Shown here: positions 43,440 to 55,513 of the stretch, piece by piece | How the letters are laid out: every line of letters starts with the position of its first letter | Position numbering within the stretch: the first letter of the stretch is position 1 | NCBI GenBank assembly: GCA_900291925.1 | Contig: UWYS01000001.1 | Coordinates: forward strand, 124,001 to 188,000 | Direction: 5' to 3' | DNA from: Thecaphora thlaspeos | Lineage: Eukaryota; Basidiomycota; Ustilaginomycetes; Urocystidales; Glomosporiaceae | DNA length: 64,000 bases | Translations under genes and position numbers: made by a program | The notes under the pieces: generated by a model | Databases searched by the model: none | The model's input: the letters and a program-made list of their open reading frames with translations, nothing else | Told to the model about the DNA's origin: nothing

Positions 43440-45996
43440 CTATAGCCTGCCACCCCTGCCCCGACCTCTACCTCTACCTCGCCCTCGGGCCCCGCTCGCC
43501 CCACGTCTGGGCGCAAACTCGCCATCATCGGCCGACGTGCTCTCGTCCGCCGCAACGTAGTCGCGCAATCGGCCCACGCTCTGAGATCGGATCAGCGCCT
43601 GCGAAAACTCTCCGGGCTCCGTCACATCGCCATGCTGCCGCAGACCGGCCTTGCGCATCTGCGCAAAGGCGATGTGCGCCTCTCGTTGGCAAATGTTGGT
43701 GATCGAGTAGGTGTTGCCTGCAGGTACAGGAGCAGAACGCAATGGACAATGGTGTCAGATCGCGATGCCCTCCGCCCGCAAGGCTCGAATCAAAGAAGCA
43801 AAGCGTCCACTCACCCGCTGGGACGTAGAAGATGCCGCCAGGACACATGTTGAACTGCTTCCGATGAACCCTGACGCTGACGGCCCCTTCGTGCACAAAG
43901 AAGAACTGTTGCGGTGGCCAGAGAGAAATCGTGGTCGCGCAGAAAGGCAGCAGCGAAGCGGCTTTGGTCAACGCCCTGTACAGCAGGCTGGTCGGGCGGC
44001 CGCGCTAGCCGCACTCACGTAATGGTTGTCCCTGCTCGGCTTGGTCGTCTTGCTGTTGCCCGGCAGGATCTTGATCTTGCCGCCCGCCATCTCAGACTGG
44101 ATGCTGAAAGCCTTGAACATCTGAAAGCCGCCGTACGTGTCCTGAAACTTTGTCATGTGGTCCGCAAACGATACAGCTGCAGAGCGCGAGTGAGAAGGCA
44201 GGGTGAAGGAGGTCAGCGACGGCCTCGCTGTTGTGGTCGCTAGGCGGCTAGTGTGTCAAACTTACGGATCTCGACTTCTTGACTCGTCTCCGGGTCGACC
44301 ACCATGCCTAATGCAGAGATGTCGCGGTCCCAGCCAGCCTCGGGGTGCACGGTCCTCGCCGTCGGATCCGGACCCTCGATCGACTCGTCGCCGCTCCCTA
44401 TGCTTTTGTTCCGCTTCCTGGCTGGCCCCTTGGCCGTCGTCGTCTTCCTGGTGGTCCTGGGCCGCTTGCCCATCCCCGCAAAGGTGGGGTCTCCCGGCTT
44501 CCTCTCGTACCGAATGATCTCCTTGATGACGGGGACGGGCGCCGACTGCCGCTTCCGCGGCCGCATCTCTGGATCGTCGTCTTCATCCGAACCTTCCATC
44601 TGCTCACGTAGCTCCTCGGCGCTCAGGCCCGAAGGCAGGCTCGGCCTGCCGAAGACGACTCTCTCGCCGCGCCAGTGTTCCAGCGGCTTGTAGCGGTACC
44701 GTGTCGAACGCCGGACGCCATCGCGGTTGAAGCTGCCCTCTCGCTCGGATCGCCGGTCGATCTTCTCGACCACCTGCTTCTGCGTGTAAGAAGGCTGACT
44801 GGACATGATCGTCCTCTTGTCGACCCGGATGGGTCCCATGTTGACGACGGATTCGTCTGGCCCGCTGGCCGTCTCAGCGGCAGCTCTCGAGGCTGTCCTC
44901 GCCCGCTTCTTGGCTGCTGGCTGCCTCTTGGTGGCCGTAGGTGCCGCGGCTTTCTTGCTGGCTGTTGATGCCTTCGCGACAGCAGCCTTCTCCGCCGCTC
45001 CGGCCGTCGTGAGCCTCAGTGCAGACGGCCCCACATCGTATTCGACCGACTCCACCAGCCTGTCGGACTGCAGGCTCGCGTCCGGGCTCGCCGAGTCAGC
45101 GAGTATCTCTGTGTCCACCTCGGCTGACTCCATCGCATCGTCATCGCCGTCCTCGTCTGAGTCGAGGTAGGCCGGCCTGGCCGGCTGCGACGCCTTCTTT
45201 GTTGATGCAGCCTTCCTGGCCGCGAAGCCGCCGGCAGGCGCACGTCTTCGGACCGACGAGGCGGGTGGCGCCTCCTCTTCTTCCTCGGGCCCGCTCTCCA
45301 TTGCTGCGAACTCCTCCTGCCCCGGCGCGCCGCTGAGGTCGAAAGCGCGGCTGCCGGCAGAGACATCGGCAACCTCGTCGTCGTCGTCGTCGTCATCTTC
45401 GTCGTCGAGCCGTCCCTCTGCATCATCGTGGCCATTTGCTTCTAAAGCTCCGCCCGTGCCTCGGCCGGCGCCAATCCGAGATTTGGAGGAGCCTGGGATC
45501 TCATCGTAGTCGATCTCGGACTCCTCTTCCGCCGCCGGCCTAGAGCCATAGGACTTGCGTATGGCGGATCGAGGTGAAGGTGCAATGCCTGCGGTCACGG
45601 GAAAGGCGGGATGCGTCAAGATGCCGAGGCTCTGGAGACTGGACTGCCGCGGTTGGTGGGGTGGAAGGCGCCTGACTCACTGCTTTCTATGTCCATGCTG
45701 CTGCTTCCGACGCCCTTCTTGCTTGCGAGGCTTTGCCTTCCCTTTGCGCCTCTTGTGGATCTCGTGAGGTCGGCGACGGTGTCTGTCGCTGCTCTGCTAT
45801 AGTCTTGCTCGTCGTCGTCCTCTTCCTCCTCGTCCGATGGGTGCCCCTGGTCCATGGCCTTCTGACTGGCCTTGTAAAACGCGTCTAGGTCCTCGAAGCC
45901 GTCGTCGTCCCGCTGTACGGCGGAGAGGCGTAGACCGGTGCGTGATCCGACGCCGGCTCCATGGAAGCGACGGGAGCGTTGTGATGCCGTAGGCAT
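43440..45996 (-). CDS. MIF2: Inner kinetochore protein CENP-C / Mif2
   Basis: CENP-C binds CENP-A nucleosomes and scaffolds the inner kinetochore. I infer five exons: 45996-45681, 45588-44266, 44176-44019, 43905-43815 and 43717-43440 (721 residues). The N terminus has RSRRFHGAGVGSRTGL, as in fungal Mif2. Acidic and Ala/Lys-rich linkers follow. The CENP-C nucleosome-binding motif is RRSTRYRYKPLEHWRGERVVFGR (near residue 400). The C-terminal cupin dimerisation domain spans exons 3-5 and includes HYFFFVHEGAVSVRVH and CPGGIFYVPAGNTYSI. After the cupin comes an uncommon tail of RG/RGG repeats ending GGRL. All joins are GT-AG and in frame. Confidence 0.93.
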
Positions 45997-47023
45997 GGTA
46001 GGCAGCGAAGGGTCCCGGTCGTCTCTGTGTGTGTGTGTGTGTATGTGTGTGTGTGCTGAAAGTTGGAGTGGTGAGGGGTATCGAGGTGCGCCCGTCCGTC
46101 CTCTTGAGCTCGGCGGTGGTGTATGGCAAGAGGGGGAAAGGTCTGGGTATAGAAGCCGTGGGCGCTTTGCTCTAAGAGGGGCTGCCGAAATTGATGGCGG
46201 TGGCGGTGGCGGTGGCTACGTTCAGGGACGACGATGGCGGGAATGGTGGTTGTGCGTCAGCCTGGAAGGCCGAGGGACCGCGACTGCTCTCCCGTCGCGC
46301 CAGCACGCGAGCGGCGGGCTGCGGCCTGTTTGCTTGTTTGCTCGTTGCAAGAAATGCTGCCTCCACAACCGCCTTTCGCGTCCCGCCCCGCCCACCGGCC
46401 GCTCGACCATCAAGCGCACGTGACACATACACCTTTTACAGTACCAACCCCCAAGGCTGGCTACATCCAGACGCACAAGCTCTTCCTCCAAGAGCGTGCA
46501 CGTAAGAAAAGTGACGAGTCCACTGGTCAAGCCGGTCTGCTCTGACTGACAGGCTCCGGCCTGTCTCAAGCTGGGACACCGTGGCGCTGAGTGCGAGCTA
46601 GCTACCGTGCGAGCACCGTTGAGGTCATCGACGGCGAGCCATCAAGCATTTTATTGTATTCATAAGTGCCTCCATGTTGCAAACGACATCTGCGGCCATA
46701 GAACCATGAAAGCACCGCATCCCGTCCGATCTACCAAGTCAAGCATGGTATCGCTCAGTCTGTACTGTGGTGGGGGACCATTTCTTTTTCTTGCGTCCTT
46801 TGCTCCGGCGACGAGAAGGGGCTTTCTTACAAGACGGGCAGCGCGGTACGTCTTCGTCACTATAGACGGACGTCGTCCGAGGAGGGGCAGATCGGCAGAG
46901 CTGACTCTTTGGGGAAAGGCTATGGTACAAGGAACGTTCTGGGAAATGGGAATCGTGATGCGGCACAGGAGAGGGGCAATGCAGAGAGGGAGAGAGCAAT
47001 CATCGTGTCCGCGAGAAAGTGTG
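45997..47023. other. Intergenic with GT microsatellite
   Basis: This 1.0-kb gap holds the MIF2 upstream region and the 3' flank of the GAS2-domain gene. It contains a GT dinucleotide run (46026-46055) and a GGTGGC run near 46195-46216. I see no gene. Confidence 0.5.
46026..46055 (+). repeat. (GT)n microsatellite
   Basis: About 15 GT units are broken once by GTAT. It lies 30-60 bases upstream of the MIF2 start codon, probably within its leader or core promoter. Confidence 0.95.
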
Positions 47024-50000
47024 TTAGTACAGAGAGAGCTTGGCGTCCATCACGCCTTCGATGGCATCGTCATCCTCGCCGAGCGTCGATGTCGAGGCGT
47101 GGGAGCGCACGGTAGAGGACGACGATGCAGAGCGCTTCCCATTGCCGACGGTCATCATTGAAGGGATCCGGAACGCCTCCAGTGGCGATGCCATCGCACG
47201 CACCGGCAGCGATTCGACGCGCTGGCGCGGGTAAGAGAGCGGGCTCGCGCTCACGGACGGCACACCAAAGGTCCGCATCGGCTGCTGCGGCCGCGTCGCA
47301 GAAGCGGCGACGGACGTCGTCAGTTGCGCGGAGCCAGAAGCAGATCGGAGCCAGGGCGACACCGAGTGGCTGTTGGTCGGCGTCCTGTGCGAAGCGGCGG
47401 GCGAGGCGGTGGGCGTGACCGTCATCCCGGCGAGGTGGGCGTAGTGCTGCAGTATGAACTGCGACAGCTCCTGCCACCCTCCACCGACACGGACCATGAC
47501 CGTCTTGGACCGCAGGATGCGGCAGAAGCACAGTTTTGGCTCCGGATCGCCTACCCAGTACTGGCCGCTCTCATCCTTGAAGCCAGGACGCGGCGTCTTC
47601 GCGACCGGCGAGACCTTGACTGTCATCGGAAGCCGGTTGACTATGCGGCCCACGGCGACGTCCAGCCGGTTCTTGGGGTCTGCCTTGTAGCGATTCGGTT
47701 GCGTTTTGATGGTGCTGGTGTCGTTAGTCCTCATCGTCGGGGAGTCGGCGGTGGCGGGAGACTTGTCCGTGAAGAGCCTGAGCGGCTGAGAGGAATAACG
47801 TGTTTGCCTCGGCGTCCGCGGTATCCGGGACGGGGTGAGCGGCGCGGCCCGGTCTGATGGGGTGGTGTTGGCGGCAGCAGCAGCGGCGGCGGTCACGATG
47901 TGGGTCCCGAGCGGAGAACACACGGATGCGCGCGAGCCGTTTCCGCTTCGACTTGGGATACTCAGAGTGTACGGCGAGTCCTGGCTCGAGCGGGGACGCT
48001 CGATGCTGGCGCTCCTCAAGCGCGACAAGCCACCGACCGAAGCGACGTCCCAGTTGGGTCTGTCGAGCCGGCCGAAGGAGGACGAGGTGCAGATCGAGAG
48101 GCCATCGTCGGACTGGTCTGGATCGAAGTTGGCGGCGTTGGGGTAGAGCGCGGCACGAGCTGTTTGCGTGACCTCGACTGTCGATCGGACGAGCTTGGCC
48201 ATCCGCCGCCTGACCCGAACGTCACTGCGCACCCGGAGGCTTGCCTTCTTGGCGCGGTCCAGGAGTGTACCGAGCTCAAGTATCTCGTCTTCCACGCGTT
48301 CCCACTGCCGACTAGAGGGCGTGCTTCGAGCCGAAGTATGTCGGGAATCGAACGCACCGTCCTGATCGAAGTTCGACGAGCCCAAGGCGGCAAAGCCCGA
48401 GACGGAATCTGCCAGCTGAAAGAGGCGGCTCTGGTGGCGGTCAACCGCCCGCGCCGCCGAGTTGAACGCGCAAAGATTGCGGAAGCGTTGAGATTTGATT
48501 GCGGTGTCGCGAATGAGGAAGCGTAGCTTGCCACCGAGCCTCTGGTGAGACGAATCCGACTGGAGCCGTCGAAAATCCTCAACCTCGATGTTCAGCTGCG
48601 TCCAGAAGTGCTGTCCGGCCTCCAGGTCCCCATCCCCCGGCAGGTCGACGAGCTGCTGCATCTGGAGGCGGCCCTGTTCATCTATCGTCTGCAAGGCTGT
48701 CGGTCCGGCTCGCGACTTCGCCAGCAACGCTGCGAAGTGGGCGGATTCGGCCTTCGAGGGCTTGGAAGCAACCTTCTCTCCGGTGCGGACGCCTTTCGCT
48801 ACGCGAATCCTGTCGATGCTGGAACTCTGCTGCTGCTTCGTACTGTGTCCAAGACCGAGGTTCCTCTGAGAAGCTTGAGCCCGTCGGGGCGTTGTGGCGG
48901 ACGGCGCTGCTGGAGGAACAGGGGCCGGGTCCCTTTGGCGAACGGTGTAGCTGTCGAAGAGCTTCCGAAAGCGTCGATTTTCGGACAGCCTCGCCTCGAT
49001 GCTAACTCGAGCCTGCCGCGCCTCTGCCGCTTGCAGCTCGGCGGACGACGCTAAGAGGTTTTGCAGCCCCTCGCCGACCTCGTCGAGGCTCAGGATCGCG
49101 TCCGATGCCGCGGCAGTCCGTGCTGGGTCGTCAAGGTGGCAGGCTGATCCCGCTAGGGGCCGAGCGGATCCTTCGTCCGAGACCTCTATCATGACATCCA
49201 TGCACGAGATGAGGGCGTTACTGCAATCGTCAAACGTCGCAAGCATCGCCCTCAGGCGCCTGAGCGTGTCGGCGAGGCAGGCTAGGCTTTTGGCGCGCTC
49301 GCCAAGTTGGTCGAGGTCGGCTTTGAGCCGAATCCAGAGGCCGTTGAGGCGGTCCCTAACAAGAGCCTCTAGCTGGTCCATCGGTGGCGCATTGGCCGAG
49401 GGGAATCCGGACAGTCGGACGCTGTCGACACAGGCCTGCTCGAACAGGTCGATCTCGACCCGAAGTGTCCGCAGGGATATCGTTATATCGGCGGCGACCT
49501 CTTGCGCTTGCTCAATGTGGCCGGCCCAGTCCCTCTGCAGATCGGCGCTCTGCCGGTCGAGTACGTCCTTCGCCTCCTTCAGTCTGACTCCAGCGAGCTC
49601 GCCATCAGCGCTGGCCCGGTGTAGCCCTCGAGCTTGTGATGCAAGGCCCTCGGAGGCACGCACCAATTTCTCAAGCAGGTCCGCCTTCTCCGTCAAGCGA
49701 GCGACCCCGCGCAGTTCGCTCCTGACGACTGCCGCCGCGCCATCGTATTCCGCGAGCAGAGCCTCGTCGACGGCGAGCTTCGCGACGAGCTCCTTCGATG
49801 CTGCAAGCTTCGATGCTGCGCAATCGACGAGACCAGCAAGGTGCTGCTCCAAGGCTGAATTCTGGGCTGAGGAGATGAGATTCTCGGCGAGTCTGGCGAC
49901 GGAAAACTCGAGCTCGCTCGAGATCGTCTCCAGTGCCTGTTCTTCGTCAGTGATGGCAACCTGCAGCTCCCTCGTCTTCTGGATCTTCTCGACCAGGCCC

Positions 50001-51821
50001 GCGACCCTGCTTCGGCCATCGGCTGACGCCTGTTGCCTCAGGGCCAGGTCTTTCAGCGCTGCGTCTGCACTGAGCCACTTGCGCGCGTCGGCGAGGCCCG
50101 CCGCCTCGCAGCGACCCACGGTCATCAGGACTTCGGTGTGGCTCTGTGCAGCGTTGTAGGCCGCACGGTCGAGCTCCTCTAGGCAGTGCAGCAGCGGCTC
50201 GAGGCAGATGGCGTCGTTCCGGAAGCGCGCGGTAGCCGACCCCTCGTTAAGCGCCTCGACAGAAAGGCGACACTGCCTTTGCACGTCGTCTTCCGCGCCT
50301 CGCAGTGCGTCGGCCGCCTGCTGCGCCCGCTCCAGGCTCGCGCTCGCGCTTTTGAACAGCTGGAGGCCGCGATGGTACCTATCGACGGACGAGGTCGCTA
50401 GCCGGACTTTCTTGAGCGTCGAAATGGCGTCTTTCTGCAGCGTCCTCTGGAGCTCGGCGTTCAGCAGCAGCTGGTCCGCGTACGCCGGATGCGTAGGGCT
50501 CGACGGTCCGACATCTGGCCGGAAAGCAGATGGGAGCGCCGGCGTTTTCGACCCTGCTGCGAGGTGCTGCCGGTCGTACACGAGGATAGCGTCCAGCCCG
50601 TCCAAGATCCACTCCATGGAGCCCCGAAGTGAGTCCGCGGTGGCTTTTGTCGGTCTTTCGCCTAGACCCTCGACCGCGCTGCCGTCCAGCTCGCGGGCGT
50701 GGCGCCTGATAGCCTTCAGCTTCCGATAGAGGAGGTCCGCCTTCTCCCACTGCTCGGCGAGCAGCGTCGCAAAGGATCCGCGCGAGACTAGGTCTGGCAC
50801 CGCCTCCTCGAGCTTCTCCTGCTCGTCGATGAACTTCTCCGGGACCTGGCACTGGTCTATGATGGCGTCAAGGTGAGCGCCGGCCTGTAGGACAGCCTCC
50901 TGGCCGAGAGCCTTGATGCGCAGGTTGAGCCTCGCTGCCTCCAGCTCGATCATCTCGCCCGTAATTTGCCACGAGACGAGCGACTTTGCGCGGCCGGGGT
51001 CACCGTAATTGTCGTGTTCGTTGTTGTTGCTGCTGCTTGATGGTAGAGGCACTGGCCTCGGGGGAGAGCCACCATCGGTCGAGACCGAGGATGTCGAGGC
51101 CTGAAGGACCCTTCTGGAGTACTCGGAAGGCGACCAGCGGGCTCTGTTCTCTACGAACGTCGCAAGATCCCGAGTGACGAGGCCGAACTCCTTCCAGCAT
51201 TCGCACAGCCGCCGCTCCCACGCGAGCCTTTGCCTGGCCAGGTCGAGCGACGCCCTCCGGCTCGACAGCAGCTTTTGCAGCCTGTCAAGCGAGTAGATAG
51301 TCTCGAGAGTGATCTCGATCAGGTCCGTGTCCCTTGCTGACATATGGCCCTGCGACGAGGCTGAGCGGCCAAGAAAGCAGATCGCGGGAAGAGGGGCATT
51401 ATTGCGTAAGTATGGTGCTGATGCATAGGGGACACTTTCGGCGGACGCCGCTATCGAGCACGAGCGAGAGTACGGGCGCGGGCGCTTGGTTATCTGGGGG
51501 CTCACCCTTGGCGACCTTGCGCAGCCTGTTCATGTCGCTGACGTTGAAGCGTTCGACCTTGGCAGCCGTCTCGTCCCTTTCGCTGGCCAGGCGTCCGATA
51601 GTACGTTCGCGCTCGGCCAGCGATGCCTCCGCTGCGACCAGCACTCCATCGTCGCTGCTATAGTCCCGCAGGCCGTCAAACACATCGATGCGCGGCTGCT
51701 CCTCGATCAGCTTGATCTGCTGGTCGATATCCGCCTTTTCCTGAGAGAAGCGTATCAGCTCGACGACATCGTCGCTGGAGAGCATAGATATACCCATCGC
51801 CTGGGAGCTCATGGCTGCCAT
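47024..51821 (-). CDS. Coiled-coil protein with GAS2 (GAR) microtubule-binding domain
   Basis: GAS2/GAR domains bind microtubules; in animals they occur in Gas2 and spectraplakins. Two exons, 51821-51506 and 51360-47024, give 1550 residues. Splicing at GCTCAG joins RLRKVAK to ASSQGHMSARDTDLIEITLETIY. The first 1000 residues are mostly helical, with spectrin-like or coiled-coil spacing. The GAR domain (about 1345-1415) shows VGRIVNRLPMTVKV, GQYWVGDPEPKLCFCRILRSK, and MVRVGGGWQELSQFILQHY. Flanking regions are Ser/Arg-rich. No actin-binding calponin domain is visible. A role in microtubule organisation or spindle positioning is inferred from the GAR domain only. Confidence 0.87.
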
Positions 51822-53382
51822 GAGGTGATTCGGAAGAGGTGGTCTGGTGAAGCGACGTCCATCGACGGCGGACTGTGAGGTTCGGTCTGCGGTTTGAGGC
51901 TCTAGGCGGGCAGTTCGTTGCAGTCAGAGAGAAACGATGTTGTTTACGAGCGGGCGCAGTGGAGCTCGGACGCTGGAGGATCGACAATCATGGCTGGATC
52001 GCACTAAGGGGCGGGGACGAGAGGCTCCAGCGTTGCAGAAGTCGACGGATGGAGCTCCTCAAACGTGTGGTCGTCGGACAGACGTGTCCGAGAGATTCTC
52101 TGGGAGCCTGTTGCTTTGACGAGTCGCGGGTAGCCGTCGTCGCTGTTGCCACCTTCTTGATCGTTACGGGGAAGGCCCAACCTTATGTGCCGTCTTGCCG
52201 CGCCAGTCGCCGGATCGATCCGTCCGTGGCAAGTTGTCGGGGGATCTGGGGAAGGGTGGTACGTATTCTACTTCGACCGCTGCGTGTCGTTGCTCTGGTC
52301 GTGTAAGAAGAGATCTGCTAGGGGCTGATGGCGTAGATTGATGGCGGCGAGGGTTTCTAGGTGGTTGACCGCATCCAAGAGAGGCACGAACCTGCACGCT
52401 TCCGAAGAGGCAGAAGGGTCAACACGCGTGAGCTGGGCCGGATGTGAGCTTGCGTGCTGGGCGACCGCCCCACCCTCGTTGCCGCGCCCAGAAAGGCGCG
52501 TCGACAGCCTCCACATCCGGGCCTGCTCGCCTGTCGTGCGGCTGGGTTGGTGGGGCGAGAAGGAACACCCACAAGACCCGCCGGCGCCTTCTCTCTTCAC
52601 TGGCGCCCCGCCTCATCCACATCGCTTCCGCCTCGCCTCGCCTCGCCTCTAGGCTAGGCCTGTCTGGCCGGTCGCCGTACATAGTGTGTCGAACGCTCTT
52701 CCATCTTCAAAGGTCAGCACAACGTTACGCGGTGGAACATATTGCGCTCCATCAGCATACAGTACCCTGTGTTGCAAGCTAAGGTGACGAGGGAAGCGTC
52801 GAGTTCTAAGTAGAGTCGTGGAGAGGTTTGGTGAGATAGCTCGCTGTCCGGCAGGCTGGCAGGGGCGCTGTGCTGTGCGTGACAGGTGGGCCGGGCACGC
52901 GAAAGAGCAAGCCGGTTGGGGCAAGCTTCAAACCCTAAAAATTTCGAGACCAACACCGCCGCCGAACGCACCCTCCCTTCGGGAAGTCACACGGTGACTT
53001 CAGAAGGGGAGGGGAACGGGAGCGGCCCGTCCCTTTTGTTCGTTGCTGCCCGTTGCACATAACGCACATGACGACGAACGGCAACGGCGCATCATATCTT
53101 GCTACAGCCTAGGTTTGCAAAAGCCACATACACCGGGCGAGCATACCCTCTATAGCACCGCTCATCAGGCAGGCGGCCTGGCTTGGCCTTCAAACGAGCG
53201 AGGCCCAGGCTGTGCGCCAGGCCTCTCGCCACGGCCTCTCCGAGAGAGCAGCCTTGATCTTGTCATGCCCTGTCCTGACCTGCAAGCCACCTTCTGGCCC
53301 CACCCCTCCCCTCGCAGCCTCGCCGGCGTGGTGGTCGACGAGGCTAGGACATAGGTGCAACGTACGACGACCTGGAGGGCGA

Positions 53383-53397
53383 GGGGGGGGGGGGGGG
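53383..53397 (+). repeat. G15 homopolymer
   Basis: Fifteen consecutive G residues in non-coding DNA could form a G-quadruplex, and the run is error-prone in sequencing. Confidence 0.9.
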
Positions 53398-54535
53398 CAA
53401 CCCAGACCTACCCGCATACCATCTCAGCTCCATCACGGCGAGCATCAAAAAAAGTATACTTCTGGACCAAGCACCCTAGTCCACTCTCTCTGAGAGTAGT
53501 TGCGTGCATGCGTGCGTGGGCGATGCGACATAGTTAAGTGGACGGCGGCCTCGGTCGCAGAAGAAGACGACGCTCCAGCGCGGCCTCGGACCCCTTTCCC
53601 AGCAGGGGAGGGGAAGCGCAGCACAGCGCCGACCTGCGCGATGTGCTGAAATAAAGGATGCTGGCTCGAGATCGGGGCGCTCTGGGGAGCCAAACCTGCC
53701 TTCCCGAGAGCATCACACACGCACGATGCACGCACGCGTACCTCAGGCCTTGCTTCGTGGCTGCCTTGCCCGCTTCTAGGTAGTGGCTAAGTGGCTGATG
53801 GTGTACAGAAAGTCTTACGACCTTCTTCCTGTCCCCTCGCTCTTTTGCGCAAGCAAGAGCGGAGACACGAAGCCCTCGCACGGTGGGTGTGCATGTGTTC
53901 TCTATGTTGCAGACCGGCATCGTCGCACCGTCAGGCTGGCTGTCGAGGGGCGAGGGAATCTAGGTCCCTCCTCCAGAAGGGGCAGAGAGAGGCAGGGAGC
54001 GAGGGTCGGGGTTTGTCGTGGCAGGAAATCGAGCCGGAGCGAGGGTGATTGCGATAGATGCTGCCCGCCTCGCTCTTCTCATCCTGGCCTAGCTTCCCTT
54101 CAGCCTGCTCATCCTGCCTCTCCCCCCTCACCCTGCCTTGCCTTTCATCCCGGCCTCGGAAGTGAGGCCGGGCTGAGGACGGCGACGCAGCACCGGGTCG
54201 ATAACTTGGGCTCACCCCTGTCCCACACCGCATCACATAGCGCTCTGCGTACCGTCGCACCGCCTCCCGCCTCGGCCTTCCCCTTTTGTTGTGGCCCTCC
54301 TGCGCGCGCCTGCCCGGTGGCTTTGCGCAGCAACGCAAAGCTACGGCGAGCAAGCTGGGCGGGCATAGCCAAGCCACACACACATGCACACGCACACACA
54401 CACCACTTCGCATCTTCCGCCGCCGTCGACGCCGCTGCGGCCGCTGTCCGCCCCACCCCGGCCCCTCTGCAGCCTGGCCCGGCCGCCCACATACGGGTCA
54501 GGAAGAGATCGGTCCAGGCCAGGCATATAGCATGG

Positions 54536-54595
54536 CAACGCAACGCAGCGCAACGCGACGCAACGCAACGCAACGCAACGCAACGCAACGCAACG
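54536..54595 (+). repeat. (CAACG)n pentanucleotide array
   Basis: Twelve tandem pentamers of CAACG occur, with single-base variants (CAGCG, CGACG) among the first units and perfect copies after. It lies about 120 bases upstream of the TATAAA and so in the likely promoter of the RRM gene. Confidence 0.95.
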
Positions 54596-54715
54596 CGAGC
54601 TTGGGCCATCGCAGCGAACCTAGCTTCCCTCTGCTGCGATCTGCCTGTCCGCCTGCCTGCCTGCACACAGCCCCGACCTCCCTCGGTCCCTCGGGAGGGA
54701 GAGGCGGAGGCTCGC

Positions 54716-54721
54716 TATAAA
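54716..54721 (+). promoter_or_regulatory. TATA box candidate for the RRM gene
   Basis: TATAAA in CTCGCTATAAAGAGGGC context is followed by a C/T-rich stretch without conserved coding potential. The ATG at 55514 is 793 bases downstream, implying a long or intron-containing leader. Confidence 0.5.
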
Positions 54722-55513
54722 GAGGGCAGGCGACGTCCAGCTGGGCACACAGAAGCCTCCGTTTGCCACCTGCCTCTGCCTTCCTGCCTTTCTTCCACCT
54801 TTCCCTTCCCTCCCAGCATCCACGCACCTTACCGCCGCTTGCCCTGTCGTTTTCGTCAATCTGCCTGCCCCACCTCTCACGTCCGTGTCTGCCAGCCAAC
54901 TGTCTCGTCACCTTACCTTGCCCCGCCTCGTCGACCTTCAACCCTCGATCCTCAACCCTCGAGTTTCGCCTCCTCCTGCTCTTGGCCTCGCCACCTCGCC
55001 ACTTCACCGTTCCCCCGTTCTGACACTGCGCTCCCTCTGTTCCCTCGATTGACTGGTACGAACGACGCCCGACAAGCCCCGCCGCACCTGTGACCTGTTA
55101 GCTGGCTTTGCCCCTCTTTGCTCTTTTCGGTCCGCCTACCTCTCTGTGCCAGCGCTTCTGGGCCTGCGACAGATCTCAATCTGCCACATCAAACGCTCGC
55201 CCGCAACGACAACACACGACTTGTCGCTGTCACGCCAGCTGGCGCCATCCCATCTCTTCGCCTCCGTCTTGGACACAGCTGGAGCACATTGGACGAAGGT
55301 CTCGCTCTCTTTGAACGCCACCAAGCGCGCCTGTCAGCTCAATCAGGGCACTTGGAACAAGGATCAGCCTCCAGCGCGATTTGCGACGCCATCTAGGAGG
55401 CCACGAGAAACAGCCGAACCTTGCACGTCGGGGGCTCTGCTCAGCGTGGCATACAGGACTCTATACAGCGGCGCCGACCACCTCCTCTGGTTCCTCCACC
55501 AAGACTCCTCATC

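Larger units (their letters stand above)
51822..55513. other. Long divergent intergenic region with simple repeats
   Basis: This 3.7-kb gap lies between the outward-facing GAS2-domain gene and the RRM gene. It includes a G15 run (53383-53397), short CA-repeats (54375-54402), a (CAACG)n array (54536-54595), and a TATAAA (54716-54721). A C/T-rich segment from about 54740 to 55090 follows and looks like an untranslated leader. Long open frames here (for example 53783-55093 +) are low-complexity and not credible proteins. Confidence 0.55.

Noticed and set aside
43914..43971. Alternative acceptor (GTACAG) and longer exon 4 in MIF2
   Set aside because: With phase 0 from exon 3 it gives the wrong frame. 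The acceptor at GCAACAG before 43905 keeps the cupin frame (HYFFFVHEGAV).
54536..54595. Pentamer array considered as a CRISPR-like or telomere-like repeat
   Set aside because: The units are 5 bp with no spacers, and the unit does not match usual telomere repeats. It is a simple microsatellite.
53783..55093. A 436-codon open frame on the + strand
   Set aside because: It crosses the CAACG array and the TATA region, is low-complexity (QRNATQRNAT-type repeats, Pro/Ser-rich), and has no recognisable domain. The codon pattern follows GC bias rather than selection.
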